Positions 34,158-44,353 of a DNA stretch of 64,000 nt are shown here, piece by piece. The notes beneath the pieces are model-generated. The model saw only the letters and a program-made list of their open reading frames with translations, made no database searches and was not told where the DNA came from. The position numbers and the translations under genes were made by a program. How positions within the stretch are numbered: position 1 is the first letter of the stretch; each line of letters begins with the position of its first letter. This DNA comes from Holacanthus passer (Eukaryota > Chordata > Actinopteri > Pomacanthidae). Where the stretch lies: assembly GCA_025331565.1 (NCBI GenBank), contig JAFREQ010000283.1:21430-85429 (forward strand), given 5' to 3'.

Positions 34158-34910
34158 ATGAATAAAATAAGCGGTCTAATGAAAGACAATGGGAATCCAG
34201 ACATTATTGATGAACATTTAGAAGAATGCTGCAAACTTTTAAAGGAGTTTACTCATGCAAACTATGAGGTACTCATGCTGTTGCCCGATGAGGAAAAGGA
34301 TGCAGATCAGACATTTTGGTTCAAACCAAAAGAGGAACAATTCAACAATTTCATGAGTGAAGCTGAAAGGTGGATAGCTACAAGAAGACAACAAAATGAA
34401 GATGTGAGTCCAGACAATAGTGTATCTGTAACAGTTACACCAGCAGAAAATAAGTCTGGTCTCTGTGTTGCACAAAGCACAACAAGCAGCCACTCATCAA
34501 GATCATCCAGATCATCCAGATCATCTAGAGCATCATCCATCTCATCTATACGGCAGAAGGAACAAGCAGAACGTGCCGCCTTACTTGCACGTGCAGCATC
34601 CCTGAAACAAAAACAGGCATTAGAGCTTGAAGAATGCAAGTTAAAGGCAAAGAAGGATCAGCTTGAGATCGAGACAGCTATTGCTGAGTCTACAGCCAAA
34701 ATAAAAGTGCTGGAAAATTGTGAGTATGAGAACAAACACTATGTAACTGGTCATCCTGAGGCAAGCTTTGAGGACAATCAGCAGCCAAGCAGACAGGAGT
34801 TAGTAATAAAATGTGAACACACTGAACAGCCACAAGTGAATGAAAATAAAGTGAAACATGAACATGACATGCAGCAAAATGATGTCAGTAATGATACAGA
34901 AACAAAATGA
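34158..34910 (+). CDS. BEL/Pao gag, N-terminal part
   Basis: An open frame of 250 codons begins MNKISGLMKDNGNPDIIDEH. It has a helical N-terminal region, a strongly Ser-rich tract (SSHSSRSSRSSRSSRASSIS) and a long charged helix (RAALLARAASLKQKQALELE and onward) typical of BEL/Pao gag N-terminal regions. The frame ends 16 codons after a sequence that, one base over, opens the next frame (34858). The two parts probably formed one gag-pol reading frame and are now split by a single-base change near 34850-34905. A programmed frameshift is less likely for this group. LTR-element gag proteins assemble the particle. The stretch has no other stop, so the insertion is fairly young. Confidence 0.7.
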   Translation: MNKISGLMKDNGNPDIIDEHLEECCKLLKEFTHANYEVLMLLPDEEKDADQTFWFKPKEEQFNNFMSEAERWIATRRQQNEDVSPDNSVSVTVTPAENKSGLCVAQSTTSSHSSRSSRSSRSSRASSISSIRQKEQAERAALLARAASLKQKQALELEECKLKAKKDQLEIETAIAESTAKIKVLENCEYENKHYVTGHPEASFEDNQQPSRQELVIKCEHTEQPQVNENKVKHEHDMQQNDVSNDTETK

Positions 34911-36129
34911 CATCACTGAGATGTTAGTTAAACAACAGAGACTGTCACATTTGCCCCAAAGAGACGTACCTGTTTTCAGCGGTGACCCCCTTGAGTTTAA
35001 ATCCTTCATGAGGGCTTTTGACCATACTATTCATGATAAAGCTGATAGTGACAGTGATAGGTTATACTACCTGGAACAGTTCACCAGAGGTGAGCCCAGA
35101 GACTTAGTCAGAAGTTGTCAGCACATGAATCCTCAACAAGGCTACAATGAAGCAAGAAAATTGCTGACTTATCACTATGGTAACGAACTGAAAATCTCAA
35201 CTGCCTATATGAACAGAGCATTCAGCTGGCCGCAAATTAAACCTGATGACGCTAAGGCTCTTCATAGTTACTCGCTGTTTCTAACTGGCTGTAACAATGC
35301 AATGCAAGACCTTAATCAGCTCCAAGAAATGGAGAATCCCACTAATCTCAGAATCATTATCTCCAAGTTACCATACAAGATGAGAGAGATGTGGAGAGTT
35401 TCTGCCTTCGACATTCAAGAAACAAGTGGAAGGAGAGCAAGATTTTCAGATCTGGTCAGATTCATAAACAGACAAGCTAAAATAGCTGCAGATCCTTTGT
35501 TCGGTGACATAAAAGATGCTGAGGATAAGGGAAAACCTTATGCAAATGTGAGAATGACAAGAGCATCCAGGCCAAAGGGGAGTGCATTTGCCACAAGTGT
35601 AGCACCAGCTACAAATGAACAGTCAACTGAAAGCTGTAAAGGCTCCTCTCGCCACACCATTAATGCCTTTCAGAAGCCATGTATATATTGTGAAAAACAA
35701 CATACATTGGCAGAATGTCACAAAATCAGAAACCAGCCTTACAAAGATAGACTAGAGTTTCTTAAAGGAAAAGGACTGTGTTTTTCATGTTTGACACCAG
35801 GACATTTGAGTAAAGACTGTAAGAAAAGAGTTTCATGTGAATACTGTTCTAAGAGACATCCAAGCATGCTTCATTGCACAAAGGAAGGGGACAATGAAGC
35901 AGTTGAGACAAGTCAGAGAAACACCACAGAGAGCACTACAACTTATGAAACAACACACATCTCAGGTGGAACTTGTGGAAAAGACAGTCGTGTCTTAGCA
36001 ATTGTGCCTGTGTGTGTCAAGTCAAAGAAAGGCAGCAAGGTAATAGAGACGTATGCATTCATGGATAATGGAAGCCAAGCCACTACAGTTAGACTCTGTA
36101 GCAGTATACGTATACAAGACAAGAGGTAG
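34858..36129 (+). pseudogene. BEL/Pao gag and truncated aspartic protease
   Basis: An open frame of 423 codons carries three kinds of signature. First is a gag core with RDVPVFSGDPLEFKSFMRAF (the DUF1759-type motif of BEL/Pao). Next are three Cys clusters: CIYCEKQHTLAEC, the CCHC knuckle CFSCLTPGHLSKDC, and CEYCSKRHPSMLHC. Last is the start of a retropepsin-like domain with AFMDNGSQATT (D as catalytic residue). The element ends at 36087, just after the TT of that motif; the last 14 codons read into the flanking arm and are not element sequence. Reverse transcriptase, RNase H and integrase are absent. The frame is otherwise intact. Confidence 0.85.
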
Positions 36130-37054
36130 ATGGATATGACAGTATACATAGTAACTATGGTGTGTATACAAACAATGAGAATATGTAATAATATAAAAGT
36201 ACATTATTACAGGTGAATGTTTTACCTTTTCTCATTTTATCTCGTCTCCAAGCTGTACCACCGCAGTGTGCAGAAATGGAGCTAAATGGCGTACGTGGAA
36301 ACAGGAGGCGAAAGCCGACAGAGGTCAAGCGGTTTGTTGTTCTCCAACAAGCTGCTCTGTGTCACACAGCTGAGGTTCTGATCTGATCCATTAGATTGAA
36401 AGTATTGTTCTTCTCTCTTTCTTATCAACACGGAGGAGCGTACAAAAGTTGATGTCGCTTTTCGTTTTTCATTGGCACTGATCAGTCACTGGTCACTTTC
36501 AGCAGTTCAAATGACACTCACCTGGCACAATTTAATATAATAATTTAATGTGAATAACCTGATGACTTTGACAGAAAGAAGACAATTTTACAGTCTTTAA
36601 ATTGACCGTTACTGTTTTTTATATATTCTCTTGTCTTTTCTCAGGATTGAATCACTTTGCTCAGTGACTCTGATATTTTCAAAGCACACCAGAAACCTGG
36701 TAACCTGGGCTTTCGATTTACTGTGAAGGTGAGTCATGAGATGTGTTGCAGTCCCATATTGGGTCGTATATTCTCAAGGTCTGTCCTAATACCTTAATCC
36801 CCTTGCTAGATCCAGATTATCATGTACTATTTTCCACTATAACAAATGCAAAGGGAAAACTAATAATAATCTAGGTTTGGACTATTATATATTTTTTTCT
36901 TAATGTACACAGTTTATTCAGGTGCTGTGATGAACGACCTCCTCACGCAGAAATTATTATCTAGATCATTTGTACAAAACATAAAATTTACAGTCTCATT
37001 CTTAACTGAATGAGATGCTGATTTCCAAAAAGCTGATTTCTGCGGGGACCAAGC

Positions 37055-37240
37055 GGTATTAATTCAATTTAATTCAATTTTATTTGTATAGCGCCAAATC
37101 ACAACAAAATCTCAAGGCACTTAACACACAGAGCAGGTCTAGACCCAACAGTTCCCATCATGAGCGAGCACTTGACGCGATGTGGCGAGGAAAAACTTCC
37201 TTTTAACAGGCAGAAACCTCGGACAGAACCAAGCTCAGTG
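37055..37240 (-). repeat. LINE/SINE 3'-tail-type repeat (right-arm copy)
   Basis: Reverse-complement copy of 11491-11668, carrying the CAAATCACAACAAAATCTCA and AAAACTTCCTTTTAACAGGC motifs and the AATTCAATTTAATTC tail. Confidence 0.6.
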
Positions 37241-38006
37241 ATGGACATCCATCTGCAGTTGAATATGTTCACTCCAGCAGGTCTTGAGACAGAAGATCCA
37301 GCTTCTTATCTGAAATGACTGACCACATATTTATGTAGGAGCTCGTCTTCTGTGCCATTTCACAGCTGAGCTCGGAAAGAGACACATGCCTCTGACAGCT
37401 CAGTGTCGGAAAGTGACAAGTGGTTAGCTAGAGACTACGCAACCCACCAAGAGACGACCAGCAGAAGGAGGACTGACTGTTTTACAGCTTGCCATGTGAA
37501 CGGTTAAGAATGCGAATCCTTTAAAATCGTTTTAAAACTTTTTCTTGTGTGTGTTATTTGTTTGACATTAACGTTAGCTTGTTAGCTAACATTAGCTAAT
37601 AGTTAAAAATTGAAATTGAGACTTTACTGTTAATAACTAATCAGATTTCAGTGTAAATAATTAAAATAACCAACAAAAACAAAATTCTTTAATTTACAAG
37701 CCTTTTTATTAGATGCCGTGTATGTTTTTGAAAATGAATTGGAAAAGGCAGAGCTTGATGTTGACTTGGTGTTGTGACAAAAAGTAGGTAAATACTGTTT
37801 ACCCCTAACACGATGCCACATGTACACTGCACAGACAATTTCCTTCTCTGGGGGTTGTTTTAAGTGGTTCTGAGGAATGTAGGAAATCCATATCTGAGGA
37901 ATCAGACTAGACAAAGCGAGAGAGTCTGGGTACCACAAAAGTGACTCCTGGAATGCTGTCAACATTACAAATCGACGATATTAACTACTGCTCTGTCCAG
38001 TCTCCA

Positions 38007-38384
38007 TTATACGCTCAGTTTGATGTCAAACGTAGATTTATCCAACTCAGCTGCGTCAGTCTGAAAGAGATTTAGCCGAACAAGTTTGACATCATTCTTT
38101 CTTTCTTTCCCTCGCTCCGTCTGTGAAACAGGAAAACAACAAGCAGAAGAGGGAGCAGGAGAACATCCGCTCAGCACCTCGAGGAGCCTGCAGATAAAAG
38201 GTCCTGCGACAGGGGGAGGAACGCCAACCCCCAGGCCTCCACCTCCGGCCCACAGGTGATCCCTGTCCGGCCAGAGAGGAGCCCCGGCCCCCAGCCGTCC
38301 ACCTCTGGCCTTGAGTGTGGAGGACCACAGACTGCCCAGCAGCGGGTGAGTAGTCAGTATTGAATTGAACAATAAAACAGTCAA
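38007..38384 (-). other. Duplicated Pro/Gly-rich open frames, not supported as a gene
   Basis: Overlapping frames of 105 and 125 codons are identical to those at 10319-10721 in the other arm. The GC-rich section has a repeated CCxGCCxTCCACCTCxGGCC motif and ends at a CAGCGG/GTGAGTAG donor-like site (38341-38352). It could therefore be an exon upstream of the candidate terminal exon at 39262. The match between the arms reflects DNA duplication and is not evidence of coding selection. Confidence 0.25.
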
Positions 38385-39261
38385 TGTTAATGGATTTTTT
38401 TCCCGTCACGAAAATACAACTGATTTGTGAGGTGTTGGTCTGTCTGTTGGGAGAGAGTGACCTCCACCACCTCCCTCAACCCAAACGACTTGTCTCATTC
38501 TTCTTCCTGAACTGGTCTGACCTGTTCCTTCGTTTTTCTCCTCTGTTGAACTCCATAACAGTCTCGGGAACAGAGGAGGAGGAGGCGACAGATTAGGCGA
38601 GGGGTGCTTTGACACGGAAGTTGTGTTCTGCAGCCCCAGGCCTTCTGTGCACATGCCTCCTCGGGAGATGTAAGAGGGCCGGGCCGAGTTGGATCAGCAG
38701 GTACAGTAATAATTGGTGGTAATTCCACCACCGCTCACACATGTTCTACATCTTTCTTTCCGACACTTTTTTTCCTCCTTTGAAAAACTTACGTTTTCAC
38801 TTTAAGTTTTGAGTATTTGTATTGTTAGTTGAAAGATATGGACAAGTTAAGGATATAGAAGTAATGATAACTTTAGTCTATTGTAGCGACAGGTTAAGGC
38901 CATAGATAAGAATAGCTGAAAGGTGGTTCTGTCGATTTTTGAATCAATGACTCAATGGCCAGAAAATTATTGGGAAACTGTTTTTTATGATCATCAAGAT
39001 TCATCGATTACATAATGAAATGTTGCTTTGGACCAAAATGTCATGATGATTTTTCACTATTTTCTGGCATTTTGTAGTGCAAAGGATAAATTGTTTGATC
39101 AATGAAATAATTGGCAGAGATATTATTTGATAAAATATAATAACTGCAACCCTTATTGATAAGTGATAAGTTTAGTGTCAGTTCACAGTTTGCTTCACTA
39201 GTTCTTCTTTCTTGTTGTTTCCACTTCACCATCTACTGCCCTGCTACTTTGTTGTTTGCAG

Positions 39262-39350
39262 GTGAAGACCTGGATGGAGTAGCCTGGCATCACAGCTGCA
39301 AACCATGTGCTCCAAGCAAAGGAAAACAAGCACGGCATATAAATCAATAA
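39262..39350 (+). other. Candidate terminal exon (right-arm copy)
   Basis: Copy of 9383-9471 in the opposite orientation: TTTGCAG acceptor, a 28-residue coding end (GEDLDGVAWHH...), stop, overlapping AATAAA. Confidence 0.3.
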
Positions 39351-39816
39351 ACGTTTTTAAAATGACTAGGTGTGTTTGTTTAATTTCCCTCTACCGGTTT
39401 AACCCCTCTAGTAGTGGCAGTCCGTCATTACGTATAGGTTATCGATAAGTGATAAGATTAAGGCTTTAAACTCTTGTCATTTCAAATGTGAGTGTAGTTG
39501 AAGTATTGAGAAGTGAAGAATATATGCTTGGGTGTAGATTATAATGACAGGTCCAACAACATATTTTTTCCTTCTAAAATGTTTTTATTTCTTATTTTAC
39601 AAGTTTAAAAATTGTAAAATAAGGAGAGGGCTTCAAGAGAGTCTTCAGGGACTGTGTTTTTTTTTTTTAAAACCCTTTTTTAAAAACCCTTTCTAACCCT
39701 ATCCCTTTTTTAAAAATCTGTGCAAAGTAGTCAAAGTTATAAAAGACAAAGGTTTATTTAAAAAAAAATCTTCCAAATGAAACCTCAAAACACTAATGTA
39801 TGTTGTTTCTTGATGT

Positions 39817-40274
39817 GTGTGATGAAAAGAAGTGACCACCGATGACACGTCTTCACTTGTGCATAAAACGACTTTATTACACAAAAAAGAACAATGTCAA
39901 AAACCGGCCGAATCTGAGAGTCTCTGGTGCCAATTGTGAGGTCTCTCCTCTTCAGTCCAAACTGCTATCCTTATATGTGGTTTCTTTACCCCTCCTAACC
40001 CCACCTTTTACAACCAGACAATTTGTTGAACATCTGCTAAAGTTGTAAAAGTGACATCTTATCTCCTATCTTGACCTTTGACCCTCAATTTAAGGAAAAA
40101 CAAAAGTTCTCATTCCACAGAATAGCTGCAGGACAAATTAGTAGAACTAGAGAAAACATTCCACTAAATAACTACAAATCACATTAGTAAAGCTGGAAAG
40201 GATAATACACTACATGTATCCAGGGGTAGTAATGAGCCTTCAAGTCTTCATTTTCTTTCTACACATTTCTTACA
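39817..40274 (-). mobile_element. Possible solo LTR (right-arm copy)
   Basis: Reverse copy of 8456-8913. The polyadenylation signal (TTTATT at about 39873) and TATA-like CCTTATATGTGG are conserved. Confidence 0.35.
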
Positions 40275-41496
40275 ACACTAAATGTTGCACAAAATTAAAA
40301 ATAACTAATTTTGACTTCCTAAGAGAAGCAAATGACTTTAGCAAGGTCTACTGGTGATATTCCATTCCATTCCTGGTTTTCCTACAGTGCATATGTTAAT
40401 ACAGTGACACATAGTTCTCCCATGTTGCAGCAAATTTGATCTGTATGCGATACACTGTTAGACTCAATTTAGCCACAAGAGGTCAGGAGTCGACAGGTCT
40501 AAAGTGTTGGTATGATCTGAATAAGATAAGATGAGGTATTCCTTTATTAGTCCCACAATGGGGAAATGTACACATATGTGTGAATATATTAATGTCCCAG
40601 CCTGCACTCAGCTTGTCAAAGTCTGAGGCAATCTTTCATTTCCAGCTGTTTGTAATGGTGAATGTCATCTGGATACTGAGCCACATAGCAGAATTATCAG
40701 CAAGAGAGTCCAAGCATTGAGCCCAGTTATTGTTATTGGTCGTCAGTGATAATGCTCATTTGGATATGAAGATGCATTTAGGGAACAATTGATAGACAGT
40801 AGTTAAGACAGTGTAATAATCTTACAAATACCTTGTGGTTTTATTGTAGGTAGGTAAACAAAAAATGTTCACATTTGGTATTTCCCAGTAACACTTTTTT
40901 TCCGACCTCAATAACACAGTCCTTAAGGTCTAACAAATGTATTGTAAGCATTTTCTCACTTTATTTTCAAAGCAGTTTCTACATTTATGTTTCTGTAACA
41001 GGTCAGTCATAGTAAATGTTTCTTTTTTTTTTTTTTTTTTTTTTTTGCCGTGTTCATCAGTGGAACAATTTGAAAGTGGATCATGTGACTCACATGCTCA
41101 TTCACATACATGTGTGTCCTGATGCCAGTCATCAAAACATTGCTCCACAATCCCAGCAGTGATCCAAACCTACGCAGGGTTCCTGTAATGGAACTTGTAG
41201 AACACACCTTGATTTTGCTGCTCTGCTTCGCTGCTTGAATCAAATCAAATACTATGTGATGAATAAAGGATCTTGAAGATGAATGCAGGCAGTCTTAAGG
41301 GTAATGATACGAGCTTTAGCAGCACATGTGCATATTGTTAGTGACATTTCATTTCACAGCTGGACTAGTAGTAGAACTTAAATTACTTGTAATGACCAGG
41401 GTGGAGAAGCTCTTCTGTCTTGGTAAATACCATTTTATACTATGAAACAAAATATACAGATGGTGGACATGTTTAAATACTGTCCTTGTTGCTGTT

Positions 41497-41618
41497 GCTC
41501 ACAGACGTACCACCCTGAGCACGCCCGATCTCGTCTGATCTCTCGGAAGACATGCAGGGCAGGGCCTGGTAAGGAATTGCATGGGATAACGCCCGGGAAT
41601 ACCAGGTGCTCTAAACTT
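41497..41618 (+). pseudogene. 5S rRNA-like sequence (right-arm copy)
   Basis: Full-length alignment to vertebrate 5S rRNA on the plus strand from GCTCACAGACGTACCACC to CCAGGTGCTCTAAAC. It keeps an unbroken TACCACCCTGAGCACGCCCG. The promoter boxes A and C carry several changes, as in the left copy, so transcription by Pol III from the standard internal promoter is doubtful. Confidence 0.78.
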
Positions 41619-41873
41619 TCACGCTCTTCTACTCTTCGGAGACATCAGAGGGCGCTGCTGCTGCCGCCGCTTCTTCAGTGGAGACACAGCTGTGTGACAC
41701 AGAGCAGCTTGTTGGAGAACAACAAACCACTTGACCTCTGACTGCTTTCGCCTCCTGTGTCCACGTGCGCCATTTAGCTCCATTTCTGCACACTGTGGTG
41801 GTACAGCTTGGAGAGCCTCTTGCCCCGTCTCTTTGCTCTTACACTTGAGCCATCCGTTCATCTTCTCATGCAC

Positions 41874-42600
41874 GACCGGAGGTGTCTATTGGAGCAATAA
41901 ATAACATGTTCATATCATTGAAACGTAAATGCAAAGTACAGGGTGTTGGGTCACACCCAGCATCTCAGTATCAAACCCAACATCTCAGCACAGTCAGGTG
42001 CTGTGGCCCTACATCTCTGTATAAACCCTACAGTTGTTTACAGTTGCGTTTCCTTAACAGCATCAGATAAATCATGAGACAAAGACATGCACTCAGTGTA
42101 TTTTGCATATTTGACACTTCAGGAACACATCTTTATCTGCCTCAGCTTCACTTTCCATGTAACATACTGGCTTACTTGGCCTGTCCATTACATACAGCAA
42201 GCAAGCTGGTTGCTTGCTGTGGTTTGTCATCTTGCTGGGAAGTCCAGCTGGTTACATAAATGGAGTGGAATGGAGGACTTCTGGAGTTTGTTGGGTTGCT
42301 GATGAATGCAAATTCCACAGTGGAAAAGGCAGAAACACACAACGCACTACGACGAATTAGCTTTAAAATGTATGTATATGTAGCTCACTAACTAACTTCA
42401 TGTTCCACATTAATACATATATTTTAATTTAAATTTGGAAATATTCCACATTTACATCTATATCACAATGTCTTCATGTACAACACAAAATGCAATAAAA
42501 AGTGACTTTTGAGAATTTTAAAAGTGTATAAAAACACTGACAAACATGACACTGTAATATATTAACGGTAAATTTGTACATTTGACAACAAATTTGTACA
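41874..42600. other. No gene recognised
   Basis: Ordinary AT-rich intergenic DNA outside the right arm. Short frames only. Confidence 0.35.
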
Positions 42601-42609
42601 TTTCTTCCC

Positions 42610-42815
42610 AGAAGCACATGTAAATGGCTGTTCCACGGATTTGGGGGTAATACTTGCCATTAAACTCAAAATCATTCCTGGTGAGACTCAGCTCCAACAG
42701 CGCCAGAATGTCCCCATCTGGACGTTTGGGTTCCGGGAACCTATCAAAAGCATTCTTGACTGCTTTGAGGCCCAGAGTCGTATCAATGTTTGAGAGTTGA
42801 TGTCTATGGAAAAAA
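42610..42815 (-). pseudogene. Penelope-like reverse transcriptase fragment
   Basis: The minus frame reads NIDTTLGLKAVKNAFDRFPE, PKRPDGDILALLELSLTRND and FEFNGKYYPQIRGTA. This matches the RT segment just before the GTAMGKKFAPxYAN active-site block of Penelope-like elements. The similarity stops right after RGTA, so the catalytic block is missing. About 65 residues of a 750-800 residue protein survive. It shows that Penelope-like elements occur in this genome, which fits the Penelope-type repeat ends at 16265, 17120 and 53290. Confidence 0.75.
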
Positions 42816-43081
42816 AAAAAATTCTTCTTAGGATACATCTCTTGCATCTGAAAACAGTCCAAAGGAAAGTTTGTCGAGATTCTCCGCTGCCACCAAATAG
42901 CTCCACTGACCTGTCAACCAGCACTGGTCCCAGTAGACCATACACCTCGATGCCATTACATCTGCTGTGCAACATTCACTGTGCAATATTTCATTTAACC
43001 CAATGTGCAATATTTCATGTTAATATTTAATTTCATATTTAATTCCATCCTGTCTCATAGTGTATATACTGATCACATATT

Positions 43082-44353
43082 TCATATTCTCATGCACATC
43101 TGTAAATAAGTCTGTGTCCCCACCATTATCTCTTCCAACTTTGAGATCCAAGGATGTGCTCCATCTTGAAGAATAGGTAACTTCTCAAGTATATCTGACA
43201 TATCTGTACTCTGCCAAGGTTTGTACTCCAGATTCTGTCCTCTGACAACCACTGGACACATCTTTTCAGACTTCTTCCCTTTCCTTGAACGCAGTGCATA
43301 TCTCATGTCCAATTTTCGGGAGCCTCTTTTCCGCAACTCTTTCTTTTGTATCTGCAGCTCCTGCAATTGATCCTCCAACGCTTTCCGACTTTCTGGTTTG
43401 GTAGATTTGTCCAAGTATGTATGGCATTGATCTATACTTCTTTCAATCTCCTTTAAAGTCTGGCGTCTGTCCTCTTCTATTCTGGAACTAGATGTCGTCA
43501 GGAAAAACCCTACTGAAAATGAAGGACTGTCGCTCTCCAAATCTCCATCACTGTCTCCACTCTCACTTTCACTTGAAGTGTCATCCTTTGAGTCCTTTTT
43601 CCTTCCTGTTTTATCGCCTCTTCTCTCCGCTCTGGCCAGTATCCGTCTGACTGCCGGGTCGTATCTGCCCATGATCTCTTCCAGATCACTTTGATCATCC
43701 TTATGTCCAGGCTCCAACCTCTTGATCCTCAATCTACCTTCAGTTTCCAAACGTGCTGTTTTCCTTTTACTTTTTGAGCTTGGGTACATTCTTATAGTTG
43801 TTTCCGCTTTTCCCACTTCGAGTATTCGCTCATCTTCATCTTTAATATGATAGCTACCCTCCTCACTAATCACTGGAAGCTGGGGATAAATTTCCCTAAG
43901 CTCTACCTCCTTCTCATAAGGCGGGGGTCTTTGTACTAGAGCTACATGTGAGAAAGGTGCATCAACTTCTGCCATTAATTTTCCTGTTTTCTTTACATTC
44001 TTTTCTATTTCTCCAACACTTTTCTCTCTCCCATCTTTTACAGCTTTTATCCATCTTTGCCCCTCCTTCTCAAACAACTGAAGAATGCCAAGCTCTGTTT
44101 GTCTCTTCTCCTTGCGTTTTTCACCCTTTTTCCCTTTCTTTTCACTCACTTTATATGTAGAGATAAGCACCTGTATTGTTTTAATTACATCTGGATTAAA
44201 GGTCCCTTCCACTGGCCATGGTTGATCAATTTCAGGCCAACGCTTATGCCATTTCTCTGACATCTTTGTGATGCCTTTAAGTAGAGGATTATTCTTCTGC
44301 ACTACCTCTACAGGAGTAACTACTTTTGGATTTTTATTATCCATCTTTGGCAT
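43082..44353 (-). pseudogene. Endogenous retrovirus gag, 3'-truncated
   Basis: An uninterrupted frame of 423 codons starts MPKMDNKNPK. Visible features are a basic region (EKKGKKGEKRKEKR), a PPPY late-domain motif in QRPPPYEKEV (about residue 157), a long acidic Ser-rich stretch (SSESESGDSDGDLESDS), a coiled-coil segment, and a C-terminal part with YALRSRKGKKS, EYKPWQSTDMSDILEKLP and HPWISKLEEIMVGTQ. That last part resembles the start of the capsid region of fish retrovirus-like gag proteins. The reading departs from that pattern after MVGTQ (about 43112), where unrelated sequence supplies the last nine codons and the stop. Capsid remainder, nucleocapsid and pol are missing. The absence of stops over 1.2 kb suggests a fairly recent origin. 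The exact retroviral genus cannot be told. Confidence 0.65.

Larger units (their letters stand above)
33294..36087 (+). mobile_element. BEL/Pao-type LTR retrotransposon, deletion derivative
   Basis: The element begins TGTAAGCGCC and ends CCACTACA, the TG...CA ends of an LTR element. It is flanked on both sides by GTTAG (33289-33293 and 36088-36092). The left arm of the inverted duplication shows the unoccupied site with a single GTTAG (near 12636 in reverse), proving the boundaries. The order is 5' LTR, leader, gag and the start of protease. Pol and nearly all of the 3' LTR are gone. The deletion joins the protease sequence to the last bases of the LTR at AGCCACTACA, a 10-base match that also ends the 5' LTR (33694-33703). 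A deletion through that match explains the structure. Confidence 0.88.
31755..41729. repeat. Right arm of large inverted duplication
   Basis: Reverse complement of 7015-14177, interrupted by the BEL/Pao element 33294-36087. Without that insertion the arm is about 7.2 kb. The 127-bp inverted end at 41687-41813 extends past the arm, because the left arm lacks the outer 80 bp or so. Poly-T/A length differs between arms (41021-41046 against a short run at 7698), as do a few bases, so the duplication is old enough to have gathered small changes. Shared internal features are the 5S-like sequence, LTR-like block, terminal exon, LINE-type tail and half of the MITE. Confidence 0.9.
36246..41813. other. 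5.57-kb unit bounded by 127-bp inverted repeats
   Basis: Positions 36246-36372 and 41687-41813 are inverted copies of each other (ends CTCCAAGCTGTACCACC and its complement) with scattered differences. They look like terminal inverted repeats of a long non-autonomous element. No matching target duplication flanks them (TATCTCGT against AGCCTCTT). The repeat itself has an open frame (VPPQCAEMELNG, KRFVVLQQAALCHTAE), so it might be a twice-inserted exon-like sequence instead. The left-arm counterpart is 12361-12487, with only part of the second end left at 7015-7053. No transposase gene lies inside. Confidence 0.45.

Noticed and set aside
34158..36129. Domesticated gag gene
   Set aside because: Clear target duplications, LTR ends and a deletion within protease show an ordinary young retroelement derivative; nothing points to host use.
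41497..41618. Functional 5S rRNA gene
   Set aside because: Box A and box C of the internal promoter carry several changes and there is no tandem array.
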